Shown: positions 8,614 through 17,837 of the stretch, piece after piece
How the letters are laid out: each line of letters opens with the position of its first letter
Numbering within the stretch: the stretch's first letter is position 1
From: Cupriavidus alkaliphilus
Lineage (GTDB): Bacteria; Pseudomonadota; Gammaproteobacteria; Burkholderiales; Burkholderiaceae
NCBI RefSeq assembly: GCF_900094595.1
Contig: NZ_FMAD01000005.1
Span: forward strand, 1-64,000
Direction of reading: 5' to 3'
DNA length: 64,000 nt
Notes under the pieces: model-generated
Database searches by the model: none
Told to the model about the DNA's origin: nothing
What the model saw: the letters and a program-made list of their open reading frames with translations, nothing else
Made by a program: the position numbers and the translations under genes

Positions 8614-8629
8614 TCGTCGGAAGCGACGA
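8614..8629. promoter_or_regulatory. palindromic operator candidate TCGTCGGAAGCGACGA (copy 1)
   Basis: A perfect 6-bp inverted repeat, TCGTCG-GAAG-CGACGA, lies 115 bp upstream of the thiolase start, between thiolase and thioesterase. The identical 16-mer recurs at 10197 and 16460, with near copies at 16541 and 56491. Confidence 0.6.
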
Positions 8630-8643
8630 AGTTGCCGCAGCAC

Positions 8644-9111
8644 TCAGGCGCGCGGCGCCAGCACCGCGAAGATCGCCGTGGCGCGCAGCAGGCAGCGCTC
8701 GCCGCTGAACAGCCGGCAGGTGCCGTAGCGCAGCCGCGAGCCGAGCTTGTCGAATTCCACGCGGGCCTCGACCCAGTCGCCCGGCCGCGCCGAATCGAGA
8801 TAGTCGAGACTCAGGTTGACCGTGACCGCGCTTTTGGCGCGGCCGGTTTCCAGCGACATCATCATGCCGATGGCGGTATCGGCCAGCGTCGCCAGCATGC
8901 CGCCGTGCGGGATACCCAGGTTGTTCAGGTGGCTCTCGTCGATGCGCACCGCCAGCGTGCGGCGGGCCGCGTGCAGATAGAGCTGGCCGAAGCCGGCCAT
9001 GTAGCCGCTCATCCGCCGCAGCGGGACAAAGCCTTCGGGCACGTCGGCGCCGGCTTCGGCCGGCGCGGCGCTGGCGCGGGCCAGCGCCGCCTCGATTTCC
9101 GCCTCGGCCAT
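8644..9111 (-). CDS. PaaI-family hotdog thioesterase
   Basis: A 155-aa hotdog-fold protein expected to hydrolyse acyl-CoA thioesters. The core motif LGIPHGGMLATLADTA (residues ~65-80) has His69 and the Gly-Gly turn, and the expected catalytic Asp78 follows it. The strands LDYLDSARPGDWVEARVEF complete the fold. The ATG lies 4 bp after the stop of the nitronate monooxygenase gene, so the two are one transcript. It probably releases or recycles CoA during breakdown of the cluster's acyl substrate; this role is inferred from context. Confidence 0.87.
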   Translation of the reverse strand: MAEAEIEAALARASAAPAEAGADVPEGFVPLRRMSGYMAGFGQLYLHAARRTLAVRIDESHLNNLGIPHGGMLATLADTAIGMMMSLETGRAKSAVTVNLSLDYLDSARPGDWVEARVEFDKLGSRLRYGTCRLFSGERCLLRATAIFAVLAPRA

Positions 9112-9115
9112 GGCG

Positions 9116-10165
<1,050 letters not shown>

Positions 10166-10196
10166 TCAGTCTACGGTGCCGCGCGCCGTCACAGCC

Positions 10197-10212
10197 TCGT
10201 CGGAAGCGACGA
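10197..10212. promoter_or_regulatory. palindromic operator candidate TCGTCGGAAGCGACGA (copy 2)
   Basis: An exact copy of the 16-bp palindrome in the 231-bp divergent region between the nitronate monooxygenase/thioesterase operon and the crotonase/nitroreductase operon, so one site could control both. Confidence 0.6.
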
Positions 10213-10318
10213 TTGCGGGCGGCGCAATCTGCACTAGTGTTGGGCGAGCCCCCGCCCCCCTGCCGGCGCTTGTCCCGGCACTTCCGGCATCCCTTCCTAC
10301 CTCCCAGCAGGAGCCCGC

Positions 10319-11194
10319 ATGACGCCAGCCACGCCTTCGTTCGAAACCCTGCGCTATGCCGTTGCAGACGGCGTTGCCACCATCACCCTGCACCGCCCGG
10401 ACCAGCTCAATGCCTTCACCGCGCAAATGATGCATGAGCTGATCGCCGCGTTCGACGCCACCGATGCCGACGACAACGTGCGCGCGGTGATCGTCACCGG
10501 CTCGGGCCGCGCGTTCTGCGCCGGCGCCGACCTGTCCGGCGGCAGCTCCACCTTCGATTTCGAGAAGCGCTATGGCGCCAGCCCGGACACCGCGCATCGC
10601 GACGGCGGCGGGCGCGTGTCGCTGCGCATCTTCCGCAGCCTCAAGCCAGTGATTGCCGCGGTCAACGGCGCCGCGGTCGGCGTGGGCGTGACCATGCAGC
10701 TGCCGATGGATATCCGGCTGGCCTCGACCGATGCCAAGTTTGGCTTTGTCTTTGCACGCCGCGGCATCACGCCGGAAGCGGCCTCGTCGTGGTTCCTGTC
10801 GCGCGTGGTCGGGATCTCGACCGCGCTGGAGTGGTGCTATACCGGCCGCGTGTTCTCGGCGCAGGAAGCGCACGAGCGCGGCCTGGTGCGCTCGCTGCAC
10901 GCCCCCGAAGACCTGTTGCCGGCGGCGCAGGCGATTGCCCGCGAGATCGCCGCCAATGCCGCGCCGGTGTCGGTGGCGATCTCGCGCCAGCTGATCTGGC
11001 GCATGGCCGGCGCCAGCCACCCGATGGAAGCGCACAAGCTCGACAGCCGCGCGATCCAGTCGCGCGGACGCTCCGCCGACGTGAAGGAAGGCGTCAGCGC
11101 ATTCCTGGAAAAGCGCCCCGCCGCGTTCCCGGAGACCGTGTCGCACGACATGCCGGACTTCTTCGACTGGACCAGCGAGCCGCCCTTCGCCTGA
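10319..11194 (+). CDS. enoyl-CoA hydratase/isomerase (crotonase) family protein
   Basis: A 291-aa crotonase-fold protein. The N-terminal part has VATITLHRPDQLNAFT. The oxyanion-hole loop is GRAFCAGADLSGGS, and the second loop is VNGAAVGVGVTMQLPMDIRLAS. One acidic catalytic residue is visible in GITPEAASSWFL, as in 2,3-trans-enoyl-CoA isomerases and many hydratases. It hydrates or isomerises enoyl-CoA in the second step of beta-oxidation. A plausible SD (GCAGGAG) precedes the ATG. The nitroreductase gene follows after 31 bp. Confidence 0.9.
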   Translation: MTPATPSFETLRYAVADGVATITLHRPDQLNAFTAQMMHELIAAFDATDADDNVRAVIVTGSGRAFCAGADLSGGSSTFDFEKRYGASPDTAHRDGGGRVSLRIFRSLKPVIAAVNGAAVGVGVTMQLPMDIRLASTDAKFGFVFARRGITPEAASSWFLSRVVGISTALEWCYTGRVFSAQEAHERGLVRSLHAPEDLLPAAQAIAREIAANAAPVSVAISRQLIWRMAGASHPMEAHKLDSRAIQSRGRSADVKEGVSAFLEKRPAAFPETVSHDMPDFFDWTSEPPFA

Positions 11195-11225
11195 CGCGCA
11201 CGCGTCGATGTTTTCCGGAGTCCCG

Positions 11226-11897
11226 ATGAAAGTCAGCCAAGCCGTCGCCAGCCGCAAGTCCGTCCGCGGCTTCCTGCCCCGGGCCGTTGCGCCTGAAACC
11301 ATCCGCCGCGTGCTCGACGCCGCGGCGCGCGCGCCGTCCGGTGGCAACCTGCAGCCATGGCACATCCATGTGGTCGGCGGCGAGGCGCTGGAGCGGCTGC
11401 GCGGCATCATGCGCGAACGCATCGCCGCGGCCCCTGCCGGCGAAGCGCGCGAATACGACATCTATCCGCGCGAGCTGGTCTCGCCCTACCGCGAGCGCCG
11501 CTTCGAGGTGGGCGAGGCGCTCTACCAACACCTCGGCATCCCGCGCGAGGACAAGGCCCGGCGGCTGGCGCAGTTCGCCAGCAACTTCACCTTCTTCGGC
11601 GCGCCGCTGGCGCTGTTCTGCACCGTGGACCGGCGCATGGGCCCGCCGCAATGGTCGGACCTGGGCATGTACCTGCAGACGGTGATGCTGCTGCTGCGCG
11701 AAGAAGGCCTGGACAGCTGCGCGCAGGAGTGCTGGGCCATGTATCCGCAGGCCATCGCCGAATTTTTGTCGCTGCCGGCCGAACGGATGCTGTTCAGCGG
11801 CATGGCGATCGGCTACGAGGATCCCGAGGCGCCCGCCAACCGGCTGCGCGCCGGGCGCGCGCCGCTGGCGGAATTCACCGAATTCATCGGTATCTGA
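11226..11897 (+). CDS. nitroreductase family FMN oxidoreductase
   Basis: A 223-aa protein. The FMN-binding N-terminus reads SRKSVRGFLPRAVAPETI, then ARAPSGGNLQPWHIHVV. A C-terminal FMN-contact segment includes MLFSGMAIGYEDPEAPANR. Family members reduce nitroaromatics, quinones or enones with NAD(P)H. Within a beta-oxidation cluster a role in reducing a conjugated or halogen/nitro-bearing intermediate is conceivable but unproven. The ATG at 11226 has CCGGAG upstream. The stop converges with the large LuxR gene, only 9 bp away. Confidence 0.88.
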   Translation: MKVSQAVASRKSVRGFLPRAVAPETIRRVLDAAARAPSGGNLQPWHIHVVGGEALERLRGIMRERIAAAPAGEAREYDIYPRELVSPYRERRFEVGEALYQHLGIPREDKARRLAQFASNFTFFGAPLALFCTVDRRMGPPQWSDLGMYLQTVMLLLREEGLDSCAQECWAMYPQAIAEFLSLPAERMLFSGMAIGYEDPEAPANRLRAGRAPLAEFTEFIGI

Positions 11898-11906
11898 GTC
11901 GGAAGT

Positions 11907-14663
11907 TCAGAGCAGGCCGAGCTGGCGCGCGATCGCCACCGCCTGGGTGCGGTTGCTGGCGTGCAGCTTGGCGCTGATATTGCGCAGGTGGGTGCGCACC
12001 GTGGTCTCGGACACGAACAGGCGCTCGGCCATGGCGACGTTGGAATAGCCCTCGGCGAGCAGGTGCAGCACCTTCTGCTCCTTGGGCGTCAGCGGCTCGA
12101 CCAGCGCCGGCGGTGCGGGCCGGCCGGCGCCGGGCGGCTCCGCGGCGGCCTGGCCGCAAGCCTGCAGCAGCTTGTCGACGTAAGGCGCCGGCAGGCTGGC
12201 CGCCTGGCGCGCGCAGGCGTCGGCCACCAGCCGGCGCACATCGTCGCCCTCGTCGGCAAAGATGCGCACGAAGCCTTCGGCAGCGCCGAAGCGCAACGCC
12301 TCGCCCATCACTACCAGCGCATGCGCGCCGTCGCCGGTGCGCTGCCATGCCTGCGCCAGCAGGATGCGCAGCTTGAGCGCGCGGCGCATCAGCTGGTTGC
12401 CCGCGGCGGCCGCGAGCTCGCGTTCGATGGCCTCGCGCACCGGCGTGCCCGGGCGCGCGTACAGGTCCAGCCGCAGGCGGCCCAGCGTGATGTCCTCGAC
12501 ATCGCTGGCAAACGAGCTGACGCCGGGCCGCGTGCGCCACAGCGCCGGATCGGCGGCGCGCTCGATCGCCTCCTGCGCGGCGTGCACATTGCCCTGGCGC
12601 AGCGCCAGGCGGGCGCGCTCCAGCATCGCCGCCATCACCAGCCGCGTCAGGCCGCGATGGTGGCCCAGCGCTTCGAGCTGCGCCAGCCATTCGTGGGCCT
12701 GGTCGGTCTCGCGGCGCTCGAAGGCGATGCGGGCCAGCACCGCGTGGCCGGTGATGATCTGGTCGGGCAGGCCGAGGTCGCGCGACAGCGGCAGGTAGAC
12801 GTTGAGCAGGCGGCTGGCGCGCTCGGAATCGCCGCTCTCGTACAGACCCTCGGCCAGCAGGATGCCGGCCATGGCATTGCCGTTGGTAGGTCCGAAGCGG
12901 TTCGGCAGCATCGTGCTGGCGGCGATGCGGAAGCGCGCCAGCGCCTGCTGCAGCCGCCCCTGGCGCAGGTCGATCAGCCCCTCGACCGATTCCGAGAAGA
13001 TCTTGTTGAAGTTGCTGTCGGACCCGCGCACCGCGTGGCGCGCCACCTGCAGCAGTCGGCGCGCCTCGGGGTAGTCACCCACCACCGCGGCCAGCCGCGC
13101 CATCGAGGTGGCCAGGATCGCGTCGGGGAAGGCATAGCCCATCGGCAACGGCGGCAGCTCGTTGCGGGCGAAGGCGCGCGCGTCGTCGAAGCGGTCCATC
13201 ATGTTCAGCAGCATGTGGCGCAGCGCGCGGATATGCGCCAGCAGGTCGCCGGCCGCGCCCTCGGTGGGGATCTGCTGCAGCAGCGCGATGGCTTCGGCCG
13301 GCCCGCGCGTGAACGACACCGCCCACACGCGCGCGATCTGCAGCTTGGGCAGCCGGGCCAGCTCGTCGGCGGGCACCGACTCCAGCCAGCGCGTCAGCAG
13401 CCGCATGCGGCCCTGCGCCAGCAGGTCGTCGGCGGCGCTGTCGAGCAACTGCAGCGCATGCGCCAGCGCACCGGCGGCGAAGGCATGTTCGATGGCGGGC
13501 ACCAGCCGCCCCTGCGACTCATACCAGCGCGACGCGGACAGGTGCAGCCGCGGCACGGACCCGGGCATCGCCTGCGCCAGCTGCGCGCGCAGGAAACCGG
13601 AGAACAGGCTGTGATAGCGATACCACTGCTCGGGCGCGGCGCCGGAGCCGCGCTCGCCATAGCGCTCGCTCTCCAGCGGCAGCAGGAACAGGTTGGCGCG
13701 CTCCAGCCAGGCGAGGATCTCCTCGCTGCTGCCGTCTGCCGGCTGGCACACCGCATCGCACAGCGGCCCGCACAGCTGGTCGAGGATCGAGGTGCGCAGC
13801 AGGAAGTCGCGCACCGCTTCGGGCAGGTGCAGGAAGACGTCTTCGACCAGGTAATCGGCAATGGCCGCGTTCGAGCCCGAGAACCCGGCAATGAAGCCCT
13901 CCGGCTGGGTGCGCCGCTCCAGCGCCACCGACGCCAGCCACAGCGCCGTGGCCCAGCCCTCGGTGCGCCGGTGCAGCACGCTGATAGCGGACTGTTCCAG
14001 CTTCAGCCCGCGCGCCTGGCGCAGGAAGGACGCAGTCTCGTCGGCGGAAAAGCGCAGCTGCGCCGGCTCGATCTCGAGCAGCTCGCCGCGCGCGCGCAAG
14101 CGCGCCAGGCCGGTTTCGGGGACCCAGCGGGTGCCGACCACCACGCGGCAGCCGGGCGGCAGGCTTTCCACCAGCTGCCAGACCAGTCCCGCCACGGCGG
14201 CATTCTGCACAGCTTCGAAATCGTCGAGGAACAGCGTGAAGTCGCCGTGATGGCTGGCGAGGCGGTCGATCAGCGCCAGCGCCTGCTCGCCCGGGTCCTG
14301 CGCCAGCGCCTGGCGCGCGGACCGGTCCGGCCCGCCGCTGCCCAGGCCCTGCGCGATCGCAGCCTCGATCGAGCCCAGGAAGCGCGAGGGGTCGTTGTCC
14401 GAGCGGTCCAGCGTCAGCCACGCGGTGCGGCCGCCAGCGGCCTCGAGCCGCGCGCGGCACTGGAGCATGGCGGTGGTCTTGCCGAAGCCGGCGGGTGCGC
14501 GCACCAGCACCAGCTTGACGAAGCCCGCCGCGCATACGGCATCGCAGATCGCCGCGCGCTGGACCTGGAACGGGGTCAGCAGCGGCGGGCGCAGCTTGGC
14601 GGCCAGCGATGCCGCGCCGGCAGGTGGCGGCGTACGCCGTCCGGTCTCCTCGATACTTGCCAT
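11907..14663 (-). CDS. MalT-like LuxR-family ATP-binding transcriptional regulator
   Basis: A 918-aa STAND-type regulator. Walker A, VRAPAGFGKTT, lies at residues ~54-64, and a Walker B-like FTLFLDDFEAV at ~145. A long alpha-helical TPR-like sensor region covers ~300-840. The C-terminal LuxR HTH (~855-918) contains LTPKEQKVLHLLAEGYSN and VSETTVRTHLRNISAKL. MalT-type proteins bind ATP and an inducer, oligomerise and activate promoters. It is a lone gene in the middle of the acyl-CoA cluster, so an acyl-CoA or related metabolite is the likely signal. It is the best local candidate to bind the TCGTCGGAAGCGACGA sites, though nothing in the sequence proves this. Confidence 0.9.
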   Translation of the reverse strand: MASIEETGRRTPPPAGAASLAAKLRPPLLTPFQVQRAAICDAVCAAGFVKLVLVRAPAGFGKTTAMLQCRARLEAAGGRTAWLTLDRSDNDPSRFLGSIEAAIAQGLGSGGPDRSARQALAQDPGEQALALIDRLASHHGDFTLFLDDFEAVQNAAVAGLVWQLVESLPPGCRVVVGTRWVPETGLARLRARGELLEIEPAQLRFSADETASFLRQARGLKLEQSAISVLHRRTEGWATALWLASVALERRTQPEGFIAGFSGSNAAIADYLVEDVFLHLPEAVRDFLLRTSILDQLCGPLCDAVCQPADGSSEEILAWLERANLFLLPLESERYGERGSGAAPEQWYRYHSLFSGFLRAQLAQAMPGSVPRLHLSASRWYESQGRLVPAIEHAFAAGALAHALQLLDSAADDLLAQGRMRLLTRWLESVPADELARLPKLQIARVWAVSFTRGPAEAIALLQQIPTEGAAGDLLAHIRALRHMLLNMMDRFDDARAFARNELPPLPMGYAFPDAILATSMARLAAVVGDYPEARRLLQVARHAVRGSDSNFNKIFSESVEGLIDLRQGRLQQALARFRIAASTMLPNRFGPTNGNAMAGILLAEGLYESGDSERASRLLNVYLPLSRDLGLPDQIITGHAVLARIAFERRETDQAHEWLAQLEALGHHRGLTRLVMAAMLERARLALRQGNVHAAQEAIERAADPALWRTRPGVSSFASDVEDITLGRLRLDLYARPGTPVREAIERELAAAAGNQLMRRALKLRILLAQAWQRTGDGAHALVVMGEALRFGAAEGFVRIFADEGDDVRRLVADACARQAASLPAPYVDKLLQACGQAAAEPPGAGRPAPPALVEPLTPKEQKVLHLLAEGYSNVAMAERLFVSETTVRTHLRNISAKLHASNRTQAVAIARQLGLL

Positions 14664-14833
14664 TGGCTGTCAGTGGTCTCCCGCACATCGCGGCCCTTGG
14701 CGGGCGCGCCATGCGCCCCCGGCGCTGCAGGATGCAGGCGGGTGGCCGTGGCTGTGGTGTAGCGAGGCATTATGACGTAAACCGCTGCGCTGGCGAAACC
14801 GCGGGCAGCGGCCAGGCACCGTTTGCCGCGGTC

Positions 14834-16381
14834 TCACACCAGCTTGCTGGCGTGTCCGGCCCAGTAGCGGTCGCGCAGCAGCCGCTTGAGCAGCTTGCCG
14901 GTGGGCAGGCGCGGCAACTCGGGCTCGAAGTCGACCGAGCGCGGGCACTTGATGGCAGACAGGTTGGCGCGGCAGAACGCAATCAGCTCGGCCGCGAGTT
15001 CGGGCCCCGCCTGGCCCATGTCGGCGGGCTGCACCACGGCCTTGACCTCTTCGCCGAAGTCTTCGTTGGGCACGCCGATCACGGCGACATCCATCACCTT
15101 CGGGTGCGTCATCAGCAGGTTCTCGGCCTCTTGCGGATAGATGTTGACGCCGCCGGAGATGATCATGTTGGCCTTGCGGTCGGTCAGGTACAGATAGCCG
15201 TCCGCGTCCACGTAGCCGACATCGCCGATGGTGCTCCAGTCCGGATGCTGCGGATGGCGTGTCTCCGCGGTCTTGGCCTCGTCGTTGTGGTACGTGAAGG
15301 GACGGCCCTCGGCAAAGTAGATGGTGCCCGGCTCGCCCGGCGGCAGCAGCGCGCCGTCCGGCCCGCAGATGCGCAGCTTGCCCACCATGGCGCGCCCCAC
15401 CGTGCCCTTGCGCTGCAGCCATTGCGGCGTGTCGACCACGGTCACGCCGTTGCCCTCGGTGCCGGCGTAGTACTCCCAGATCACCGGCCCCCACCACGCG
15501 ATCATGGCTTCCTTGACCTGCACCGGGCACGGCGCGGCCGCGTGGATCGCCACGCGCAGCGACGACACGTCATAGGCCTGCCGTTGCGCCTCGGGCAGCT
15601 TGAGCATGCGCGAGAACATCGTCGGCACCAGTTGCGTATGCGTGATGCGGTGTTGCTGCACCAGCCGCAGGAACTGCTCTGCATCGAAATGCTCCATCAC
15701 CACCGCGGTGCCGCCCAGTGCCTGCACCGACATGGTGTAGCGCAGCGGCGCCGCGTGGTACAGCGGCGCGGGCGAGAGGTAGCGCGTGTCGGCGTCGAAG
15801 CCGTAGAGCCGCTGGCACAGCGCGGTCAGCGTCGTCGGCGCGTCGATGTCGGGACTCGACGGCGGCGCGTACACGCCCTTGGGCCGGCCAGTGGTCCCCG
15901 ATGAATACAGCATGTCGCCGCCGGTCACCTCGTCGTCGATGCGCGTGGCCGGACAATCGGCCAGCGCGGTCTCATAGGCCTGATAGCCGGGCACGGTGCC
16001 GTCCAGCATCAGGCGCGCCTGCAGCGCCGGCGTCTGCCCGGTCAGCGCCGCGGCGATCTCCGCCTGCGCGTGCGTGGTGACCAGCACGCGCGCGCCGCTG
16101 TCATTGACGATATAGGCGGCATCGGCCGCGTTCAGGCGCGTGCTCAGGCAGATATAGACGATGCCGCTGCGCTGGGCACCCCAGCACAGCTCGAACAGCC
16201 GCGAATGGTTCTCCACCATGAAGGCCACGCGGTCGCCGGGCCGCAGGCCGAGCTGGCGGAACAGGTGGGCAACCCGGTTCGAGCGCTGGTCCAGCTCGCG
16301 GTAGGTGACGACGGCGCCGCTGCCGCCCATGATGACGGCGGGCTTGTCGGGCGTGCGCTGCGCGTGGATGTGCGGATGCAT
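14834..16381 (-). CDS. AMP-forming acyl-CoA synthetase
   Basis: A 515-aa ANL-superfamily ligase that activates a carboxylic acid to its CoA thioester via an acyl-adenylate. The P-loop-like A3 motif is MLYSSGTTGRPKG. The A5 region is EYYAGTEGNG. The A7/A8 region is STIGDVGYVDADGYLYLTDR then MIISGGVNIYPQEAEN, and the A10 lysine lies in LPRLPTGKLLKR. The start at MHPHIH has GAGGAG upstream. It is divergent from the acyl-CoA dehydrogenase pair across two palindromes. The neighbours resemble the pim genes for pimeloyl-CoA oxidation, so a medium-chain or dicarboxylic/alicyclic acid is a possible substrate. Confidence 0.9.
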   Translation of the reverse strand: MHPHIHAQRTPDKPAVIMGGSGAVVTYRELDQRSNRVAHLFRQLGLRPGDRVAFMVENHSRLFELCWGAQRSGIVYICLSTRLNAADAAYIVNDSGARVLVTTHAQAEIAAALTGQTPALQARLMLDGTVPGYQAYETALADCPATRIDDEVTGGDMLYSSGTTGRPKGVYAPPSSPDIDAPTTLTALCQRLYGFDADTRYLSPAPLYHAAPLRYTMSVQALGGTAVVMEHFDAEQFLRLVQQHRITHTQLVPTMFSRMLKLPEAQRQAYDVSSLRVAIHAAAPCPVQVKEAMIAWWGPVIWEYYAGTEGNGVTVVDTPQWLQRKGTVGRAMVGKLRICGPDGALLPPGEPGTIYFAEGRPFTYHNDEAKTAETRHPQHPDWSTIGDVGYVDADGYLYLTDRKANMIISGGVNIYPQEAENLLMTHPKVMDVAVIGVPNEDFGEEVKAVVQPADMGQAGPELAAELIAFCRANLSAIKCPRSVDFEPELPRLPTGKLLKRLLRDRYWAGHASKLV

Positions 16382-16459
16382 GGCGTGGAGCTCCTCGACT
16401 GGGATGGTGGGTGGGCGGAAGCCGATCCCGCATTTTCGGAACCCTGGCGGGTTCGACCA

Positions 16460-16475
16460 TCGTCGGAAGCGACGA
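16460..16475. promoter_or_regulatory. palindromic operator candidate TCGTCGGAAGCGACGA (copy 3)
   Basis: An exact copy of the 16-bp palindrome, 79 bp upstream of the acyl-CoA synthetase start, in the divergent promoter region shared with the acyl-CoA dehydrogenase pair. Confidence 0.6.
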
Positions 16476-16540
16476 AGCGGCACGGCCCCGTTTTGCCGCA
16501 GCGCCGCAAAAAATGGCTTGTTCCGGGCCGCGCCTCAGCT

Positions 16541-16556
16541 TCGTCCGATGCGACGA
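16541..16556. promoter_or_regulatory. palindromic operator candidate TCGTCCGATGCGACGA (copy 4)
   Basis: A near copy of the palindrome (two differences, one mismatch in the arms), 80 bp upstream of the first acyl-CoA dehydrogenase start. With copy 3 it gives one site for each divergent transcript, centred 81 bp apart. Confidence 0.5.
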
Positions 16557-16635
16557 TGCGCCGCCGGCCGGCCTGGCCGGAAGATGCCCGCCAGACTACC
16601 GCCCTCACGCCTCACCCTTATCCGAAGGAGCCAAG

Positions 16636-17796
16636 GTGGATTTCCAGTTCAGCGAAGAACAGTCGATGCTGCGCGACACGCTCGGGCGTTACCTCGCCGA
16701 CCACTACGATTTCGAAGCCCGCCGCGCCGCGGCGCAGTCCGCGGCGGGTTGGCGTCCCGACTGCTGGCGCGCGTTTGCGCGCGACCTGGGCATCCTGGGC
16801 GCCGCGTTTCCCGAGCACCTCGGCGGCCTCGGTGGCCTCGGCGGCGGCGCCGTCGAGCATATGGTGGTGATGGAACAGCTCGGCCGGCACCTGGTGCTGG
16901 AGCCCTACCTGGGCACCGTGGTGCTGGGCGGCGGCGCGCTGCTGCACGGCAGCCCCGAGCTGGCGGCGCAGTGGATCCCGGCCATCATCGGCGGCGAGGC
17001 CACCGTGGCATGGGCCCATGCCGAGCCCGCCAGCCGCTACTGCCGGCACGATGTGCAGGCCAGCGCCACGCGCCAGGGCGACGGCTACCGGCTCAGCGGC
17101 CACAAGCACGCCGTGGCCGGCGCGCCGTTCGCCTCGCACCTGGTGGTCAGCGCCCGTAGCAGCGGCGCGCGCCGGGACCCGGGCGGCATCAGCCTGTTCT
17201 GGATCGCGCGCGACACGCCGGGCGTGACGCTGCGCGAATATCCCACCTTCGACGGGCAGCGTGCCGCCGAGGTACTGCTCGACAACGTGCAGGTGCCGGC
17301 CAGCCAGCGCGTCGGCGCTGAAGGAGAAGCGCTGGCACTGATCGAGCAGCTGTGCGACCACGCCATGATCGCGCTGGCCGCCGAAGCCAATGGCGCGATG
17401 GCGCGCATGCTGGCCGACACCATCGACTACGCGCGCCAGCGCAAGCAGTTCGGCGTGCCGATCGGCACCTTCCAGGTGCTGCAGCACCGCATGGCCGACA
17501 TGTACATGCAGCTGGAGCAGTCGGTGGCGCTGACGCAGGTGGCCGCCATGCAGGCCGGCAGCGCTGCGCCGGTGCGCGCGCAGGCCGCATGCGCGGCGAA
17601 GATCCAGGCCGGCCAGGCGGGCGCCTTCGTCGGGCAGGGCGCGGTGCAGATCCACGGCGGCATGGGCGTGACCGAGGAACTGGCCGTGGGCCACTACTTC
17701 AAGCGCGTCACGGCCATCGACCTGCAGTTCGGCTCGGCCGAGCACCACCTGCGCCGCTATGCCGACCTGCTCTATCCCGCCCGGGCCGCGGCCTGA
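16636..17796 (+). CDS. acyl-CoA dehydrogenase, PimD-like small subunit
   Basis: A 386-aa acyl-CoA dehydrogenase-fold protein. The N-terminal FSEEQSMLRDTLGRYLADHY is followed by LGILGAAFPEHLGG and WAHAEPASRY. The C-terminal helices include IDYARQRKQFGVPIGTFQ and VQIHGGMGVTEE. The pattern (EHMVVMEQLGRHLVLEPY, then TVVLGGGAL) strongly resembles PimD, the small subunit of pimeloyl-CoA dehydrogenase. The end motif QFGSAEHHLRR replaces the usual YEGTxEIQ, so the conventional catalytic-base region is altered. The start is GTG with GAAGGAG 5 nt upstream. The large-subunit gene follows 41 bp later, suggesting a heteromeric FAD enzyme. Confidence 0.88.
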   Translation: MDFQFSEEQSMLRDTLGRYLADHYDFEARRAAAQSAAGWRPDCWRAFARDLGILGAAFPEHLGGLGGLGGGAVEHMVVMEQLGRHLVLEPYLGTVVLGGGALLHGSPELAAQWIPAIIGGEATVAWAHAEPASRYCRHDVQASATRQGDGYRLSGHKHAVAGAPFASHLVVSARSSGARRDPGGISLFWIARDTPGVTLREYPTFDGQRAAEVLLDNVQVPASQRVGAEGEALALIEQLCDHAMIALAAEANGAMARMLADTIDYARQRKQFGVPIGTFQVLQHRMADMYMQLEQSVALTQVAAMQAGSAAPVRAQAACAAKIQAGQAGAFVGQGAVQIHGGMGVTEELAVGHYFKRVTAIDLQFGSAEHHLRRYADLLYPARAAA

Positions 17797-17837
17797 AGCC
17801 GCCCCGATCCACGATCGATTACCAGCGAGGCCCGTCG

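Noticed and set aside
11961..14762. A 933-aa open frame antisense to the MalT-like gene
   Set aside because: Long antisense frames are common in GC-rich DNA with strong third-position bias. The sense frame has a Walker A motif and a LuxR HTH, while the antisense has no domain.
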